The position numbers and the translations under genes are program-made. This document shows, piece by piece, positions 59,895-64,000 of a stretch of 64,000 nucleotides of DNA. Origin of the DNA: Puia sp. (GTDB taxonomy: Bacteria > Bacteroidota > Bacteroidia > Chitinophagales > Chitinophagaceae); assembly GCA_031292515.1 (NCBI GenBank), contig JARLGZ010000235.1:1-64000 (forward strand). The letters run 5' to 3'. The number at the start of each line of letters is the position of its first letter. Position 1 is the stretch's first letter. The notes beneath the pieces were generated by a model. The model saw nothing but the letters and a program-made list of their open reading frames with translations. It ran no database searches and was not told the DNA's origin.

Positions 59895-59902
59895 TAAATT
59901 TG
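59895..59902 (+). promoter_or_regulatory. Candidate -7 box for icmF
   Basis: TAAATTTG matches TAnnTTTG exactly, 66 bases before the icmF start. No clear -33 element was found. A run of T lies just upstream. Confidence 0.5.
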
Positions 59903-59967
59903 CCTGTTTTCCTTATTTCGCATCTTCGTTCCCAGTCCGTTTGCCGGTCATTTTTCAACCGTTTGCC

Positions 59968-62900
59968 ATGCAACCTCAGAACAGAAACAAGATCAGGATC
60001 GTTACCGCAGCCGCTTTATTCGACGGTCATGATGCCGCCATCAATATCATGCGACGCATCCTGCAGGACAAAGGAGCGGAGATCATACACCTGGGTCATA
60101 ACCGCTCGGCGGCCGAAATCGTAGAATGTGCGATCGAAGAAGATGCCCAGGGCATCGCGATCACCTCTTATCAGGGTGGTCACCTGGAATTTTTTAAATA
60201 TATGAAAGACCTTCTCGACGAGAGCGGTTGCGGACATATAAAGATATTCGGCGGTGGAGGAGGGACCATCCTGCCCGACGAGATCCGGGAATTGGAAGCC
60301 TATGGCATCACCCGGATCTATTCACCCGATGACGGCAGGAAGATGGGCCTGGAAGGGATGATCGAAGAAGTCATACGCTTGTCGGATTTCCCTTTAAACG
60401 GCAACCCGGATCATTTTAAAGGAGATCAGCAACTGGGAGAATGGAAGGATATCCGGAAAATAGCCAGGGCCATCTCCAACGCGGAGAATGGAAACAAACC
60501 TCCCCATACCGGACCCTTCAACACGGGAGACGGCTCCGGGCCGTACCCGGGTACCGTCCCCGCCGCACCGGTCATCCACCCCGTCCTCGGCATCACAGGA
60601 ACGGGCGGGGCCGGAAAATCCTCCGTTACCGATGAGATCGTCAGGAGGTATCTCGGCTCGTTTCCAGACAAAACGATCGCAGTGATCTCGGTAGACCCTT
60701 CAAAGAAGAAGACCGGGGGCGCCCTGCTCGGAGACAGGATCCGCATGAATGCCGTTTCCGGCCCAAGGGCCTATATGCGGAGTCTTGCAACCCGCGAAAG
60801 CGACCGGGCGCTAAGCAGTCACGTACAGGAGGCCATCGATATCTGCAAACAGGCAGGCTATGACCTGGTCCTGCTCGAGTCGGCCGGCACAGGCCAGAGC
60901 GATGCTTCAATCCTCGACCACTGCGATGTCAGCCTGTATGTCATGACCCCCGAATACGGGGCGGCCTCCCAGTTGGAAAAGATCAATATGCTGGATTATG
61001 CAGACCTCGTGGCTGTTAACAAGTCCGACAAAGCCGGGGCGCAGGACGCCCTTCATGACGTCCGCAAACAATACAAACGCAACCACGGCCTTTGGAACGC
61101 CAAAGACGGGGAACTACCCATCGTCGGCACCATCGCCGCACAATTCAACGACCAGGGCATGAACAAGCTGTTTGCAAAACTGCTTATGACCCTCGAACAA
61201 AAGACAGGCGTTTATTTTGGACCGGTTCCCCCGCAAAGCCAAACCCCTCTTACCCCATCGGGCCTGGTGATCATCCCCCCCGCCAGGATCCGTTACCTGT
61301 CAGAGATCAGCGATGCCGTCAGGGATTATAACCGCCTGGCAAAACAACAGGCGGGCATCGCCTCCGCGCTGTACCGTCTTGAGGGCGCCCTTGAACTATT
61401 GCAAAAAGAAGAAAAAGACCCTTCCCATCTCCCGGATCCGGGCCCCTCGTCGCATACAGACCTCCTGCGCCTCAAAGAAAAATATGAAAGACAACTACTG
61501 CCGGTCTGTTCCAAACTGATCCGGGAATGGCCGGACCTGAAAGAAACCTATAAAGCGGCAACCTTTGACTATAAGGTGCGGGATCGGGTCGTTCAACAAC
61601 CCCTCTATAGCGAATCGCTGTCCCATACAAGGATTCCCCGGATTGCAGTACCGGGCTTCCGTGATTGGGGAACGATTCTGCATTGGAGGCTGCAGGAGAA
61701 CTTCCCCGGTAAATTCCCCTATACGGCCGGCGTATTCCCCTTAAAAAAAGCCGGCGAAGACCCCACCCGGATGTTCGCGGGGGAAGGAAGTCCCGAACGA
61801 ACCAATAAAAGATTTCACTATGTGTCGGCGGGACAATCCGCCAAAAGACTGAGTACCGCATTCGATTCCGTCACCCTTTACGGCGAAGACCCCGCCCCGC
61901 GACCGGACATCTATGGAAAGATAGGCAACGCAGGCGTCAGTATCGCCACCATCGACGATGCCAAAAAACTCTACAGCGGTTTCGACCTCTGCGATCCCGG
62001 GACCTCCGTTAGCATGACTATCAACGGACCGGCCCCCATCCTGCTGGCCTTCTTCCTGAATGCGGCGATCGATCAGCAATGTGAAAAATGGATCACCGAA
62101 AACAACCAATGGGGAACCGTGAACGAACGGCTCGGCCTTATCTTCGGGGACACGGAGAGACCCGTCTATGCTGACCCGGATTTGCCGGATGGGAATAACG
62201 GTCTCGGATTGCATCTGCTGGGTGTCAGCGGAGCGGAGATCGTCCCGGAGCCGGAATATAAAAAAATACGCGCTTCCGCCTTATCGCAGGTTCGGGGAAC
62301 GGTCCAGGCAGATATCCTGAAAGAAGACCAGGCTCAGAATACCTGCATCTTCAGTACGGAATTTGCGCTGAGGCTGATGGGAGATACGCAGGCCTGGTTC
62401 ATCGGCCAGCAGGTACGGAATTTCTATAGTGTCTCCATCAGCGGTTACCATATCGCCGAAGCCGGCGCCAACCCGATCACACAACTCGCCTTCACCCTGG
62501 CTAACGGATTTACCTATGTGGAATATTATCTCAGCCGCGGCATGGCCATTGACGATTTCGCGCCCAATCTGTCCTTCTTCTTCAGCAACGGGATGGACCC
62601 CGAATACAGCGTCATCGGCCGGGTGGCCAGACGCATCTGGGCCAAGTCCATCCGGTATAAATACAAGGGCAACAGCCGTTCGCAAAAACTAAAATACCAT
62701 ATCCAGACCAGTGGACGGAGCCTCCATGCGCAGGAGATCGATTTCAACGATATCCGCACGACACTCCAGGCCTTATATGCCATTTATGACAATTGCAATT
62801 CCCTGCATACAAACGCCTATGACGAAGCGATCACGACCCCTACCGAAGAGAGCGTGAGAAGGGCCATGGCGATCCAGTTGATCATCAACCGGGAACTGGG

Positions 62901-63393
62901 CAGCGCCCGGACGGAGAACTTCCTGCAAGGCAGCTTTGCCGTCGAAGAACTTACCGACCTCGTCGAAGAAGCCGTCATGACGGAATTCGATCGCCTCTCC
63001 GAACGGGGGGGCGTATTGGGCGCGATGGAACGAATGTATCAGCGCAACAGGATTCAGGAAGAGAGCCTCTATTATGAAAGCCTCAAACATAACGGAGAAT
63101 TGCCGATCGTAGGCGTCAACACATTTCTGAACAGCAAAGGATCACCCACCATCCTGCCGGAAGAAGTGATCCGCAGCACCCCTGAAGAAAAGCAACGGCA
63201 GATCCGCAACCTGCATGCCTTCCATAAACGAAATCAGGACCGGACAGGCCCCATGCTCGAACGGCTCAAAGAAGTAGCCGTCAGCAATGGCAACCTTTTC
63301 GGGGAGCTGATGGAAACGGTGAAATATTGCAGCCTGGGACAAATCACGCACACACTGTATGAAGTGGGCGGTCAGTATCGCCGCAACATGTAA
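59968..63393 (+). CDS. icmF: Fused isobutyryl-CoA mutase (IcmF): B12 domain, G-protein chaperone, mutase
   Basis: A protein of about 1,141 residues. The B12-binding domain at the N-terminus has [16 protein letters not shown] with the His ligand of coenzyme B12. The MeaI-type GTPase follows with Walker [18 protein letters not shown] (near 209) and [19 protein letters not shown] after it. The rest is the mutase TIM barrel with [17 protein letters not shown] and [20 protein letters not shown]-type sequence (here [17 protein letters not shown] near 870). It interconverts isobutyryl- and n-butyryl-CoA and may accept other branched acyl-CoAs. The upstream in-frame TTG was rejected in favour of the ATG at 59968. 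Confidence 0.94.
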   Translation: MQPQNRNKIRIVTAAALFDGHDAAINIMRRILQDKGAEIIHLGHNRSAAEIVECAIEEDAQGIAITSYQGGHLEFFKYMKDLLDESGCGHIKIFGGGGGTILPDEIRELEAYGITRIYSPDDGRKMGLEGMIEEVIRLSDFPLNGNPDHFKGDQQLGEWKDIRKIARAISNAENGNKPPHTGPFNTGDGSGPYPGTVPAAPVIHPVLGITGTGGAGKSSVTDEIVRRYLGSFPDKTIAVISVDPSKKKTGGALLGDRIRMNAVSGPRAYMRSLATRESDRALSSHVQEAIDICKQAGYDLVLLESAGTGQSDASILDHCDVSLYVMTPEYGAASQLEKINMLDYADLVAVNKSDKAGAQDALHDVRKQYKRNHGLWNAKDGELPIVGTIAAQFNDQGMNKLFAKLLMTLEQKTGVYFGPVPPQSQTPLTPSGLVIIPPARIRYLSEISDAVRDYNRLAKQQAGIASALYRLEGALELLQKEEKDPSHLPDPGPSSHTDLLRLKEKYERQLLPVCSKLIREWPDLKETYKAATFDYKVRDRVVQQPLYSESLSHTRIPRIAVPGFRDWGTILHWRLQENFPGKFPYTAGVFPLKKAGEDPTRMFAGEGSPERTNKRFHYVSAGQSAKRLSTAFDSVTLYGEDPAPRPDIYGKIGNAGVSIATIDDAKKLYSGFDLCDPGTSVSMTINGPAPILLAFFLNAAIDQQCEKWITENNQWGTVNERLGLIFGDTERPVYADPDLPDGNNGLGLHLLGVSGAEIVPEPEYKKIRASALSQVRGTVQADILKEDQAQNTCIFSTEFALRLMGDTQAWFIGQQVRNFYSVSISGYHIAEAGANPITQLAFTLANGFTYVEYYLSRGMAIDDFAPNLSFFFSNGMDPEYSVIGRVARRIWAKSIRYKYKGNSRSQKLKYHIQTSGRSLHAQEIDFNDIRTTLQALYAIYDNCNSLHTNAYDEAITTPTEESVRRAMAIQLIINRELGSARTENFLQGSFAVEELTDLVEEAVMTEFDRLSERGGVLGAMERMYQRNRIQEESLYYESLKHNGELPIVGVNTFLNSKGSPTILPEEVIRSTPEEKQRQIRNLHAFHKRNQDRTGPMLERLKEVAVSNGNLFGELMETVKYCSLGQITHTLYEVGGQYRRNM

Positions 63394-63415
63394 ATTTGGG
63401 TATTAAACAGGCATC

Positions 63416-64000
63416 ATGGCAAAACCACCGATCGTATCTATCGCATTCAAAAAGAGACCCGGATCCGAAAACACCACAACCATCCTGGCAGGAGATACCG
63501 GGGGCACAAAGACGAATATGGCACTCTACCGGAGCGATGCAAACGGCCTCACGGAGCTGAAAGAAAAAAAGTACGCATCGAAAGACTACCATTCCCTCAC
63601 GGATATTATACGGGATTTTTGCGGAACAGACAGACCCGACCGCATCTGTGCGGCGATAGCCGGCCCCGTAATCCACGGGAAAAGTACGCTGACCAACCTC
63701 TCCTGGCAGCTCGATAGCGAGACCATGAGCCGCGATCTGAAAACGCCTGTCTGCTTTATCAACGACCTGGAAGCGACGGCTTATGGCCTCTCCGGCCTGC
63801 AAAAGGAAGAACTTTCGACCCTGTCGGAAGGTCATGGCCTACTCCCCGGAAATACAGTCGCCGAAGGCAACCTGGCCATCATCGCCCCGGGGACCGGGCT
63901 GGGAGAAGCGGGTCTCTTCTGGGACGGCTCTTGCTATCACCCCTTTGCCACCGAGGGAGGTCATAGCGATTTCGGACCACGGGGAGAAGAAGACATCGCA
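63416..64000 (+). CDS. Glucokinase (partial, N-terminal part only)
   Basis: The first 195 codons of a sugar kinase of the bacterial Glk type. ILAGDTGGTKTNMALYR near residue 25 is the phosphate-1 loop. AAIAGPVIHGKSTLTNL near 82, FINDLEATAYGLS near 110 (the catalytic Asp region) and IIAPGTGLGEAGLFWDG near 155 match glucokinases. The gene continues past the right edge. It starts 22 bases after icmF, and TAAATTTG at the icmF stop could be its own -7 box. Confidence 0.9.
   Translation, partial: MAKPPIVSIAFKKRPGSENTTTILAGDTGGTKTNMALYRSDANGLTELKEKKYASKDYHSLTDIIRDFCGTDRPDRICAAIAGPVIHGKSTLTNLSWQLDSETMSRDLKTPVCFINDLEATAYGLSGLQKEELSTLSEGHGLLPGNTVAEGNLAIIAPGTGLGEAGLFWDGSCYHPFATEGGHSDFGPRGEEDIA

Noticed and set aside
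63391-63398. TAAATTTG at the end of icmF as a glucokinase promoter
   Set aside because: It matches the -7 consensus but includes the icmF stop codon and could be chance; it is mentioned only within the glucokinase entry.
1-64000. tRNA genes, rRNA genes, CRISPR arrays and intact insertion sequences
   Set aside because: Intergenic regions were read for cloverleaf ends, regular spacer repeats and transposase motifs. None were seen.

Overview
The window looks like a chromosome segment from the phylum Bacteroidota, most likely a Chitinophagaceae-type soil or plant bacterium (the family is inferred). Support comes from several Bacteroidota traits: -7 promoter boxes of the TAnnTTTG type, almost no Shine-Dalgarno sequences, a UpxY-type antiterminator heading a surface-polysaccharide operon, the long three-domain IspG, a Bat (VWA/TPR) protein, and an IcmF-type fused acyl-CoA mutase. 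No rRNA, tRNA, CRISPR array or intact insertion sequence was found.

Layout. (1) 1-20.9 kb, minus strand: one polysaccharide operon of 21 genes. UpxY antiterminator, Wza-like export lipoprotein and Wzc-like tyrosine autokinase come first. They are followed by a methyltransferase-like gene, the ABC exporter pair Wzm/Wzt, three more methyltransferase-type genes, nine glycosyltransferases (GT2, GT4 and a GT11 fucosyltransferase), a DUF5672 protein and two acyltransferase-3 proteins (one cut by the window edge). A long leader with a terminator-like hairpin precedes upxY. (2) 20.9-23.9 kb, plus strand: two CDP-paratose-epimerase-like SDR proteins and a polyprenol-phosphate-type GT2. (3) 23.9-27.1 kb, minus strand: a Ro60/TROVE-vWA protein, preceded by two strong intrinsic terminators and two very small ORFs, then an aminotransferase. 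(4) 27.3-29.8 kb: alcohol dehydrogenase, AI-2E-family permease, and a truncated signal-peptide gene. (5) 29.8-34.4 kb: a repair/RNA-flavoured island with a PA0069-type radical SAM protein, two LigT-like 2H phosphoesterases, and a UmuD/UmuC pair whose UmuD has lost both catalytic residues. (6) 34.4-39.9 kb: FtsX-type ABC permease, ECF sigma factor with two small envelope genes, rhomboid protease. (7) 40-49.5 kb, minus strand: a truncated YncE-type propeller and housekeeping genes (MurU-like nucleotidyltransferase, nadB, a lipoprotein, aldose epimerase, ispG, a BatB-BatC fusion). (8) 49.7-59.7 kb, minus strand: class D beta-lactamase, GH37 trehalase, a DoxX-like membrane protein, then a vanadium-haloperoxidase/PAP2 lipoprotein grouped with two outer-membrane proteins, an AhpD-like protein and a MetE-like protein. 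(9) 59.9-64 kb, plus strand: icmF and the start of a glucokinase gene.

How the genes work together. Region 1 appears to make and export one methylated, acylated, probably fucosylated glycan. Export is inferred to combine an ABC transporter with a Wza/Wzc envelope apparatus, and UpxY would carry transcription through the leader hairpin. The most unusual points are the catalytically substituted UmuD, the TROVE locus with its stacked terminators and tiny ORFs, a LigT paralogue missing one catalytic histidine, and the haloperoxidase/MetE-like/AhpD-like cluster. All functional statements rest on motif recognition by eye; no database search was run.
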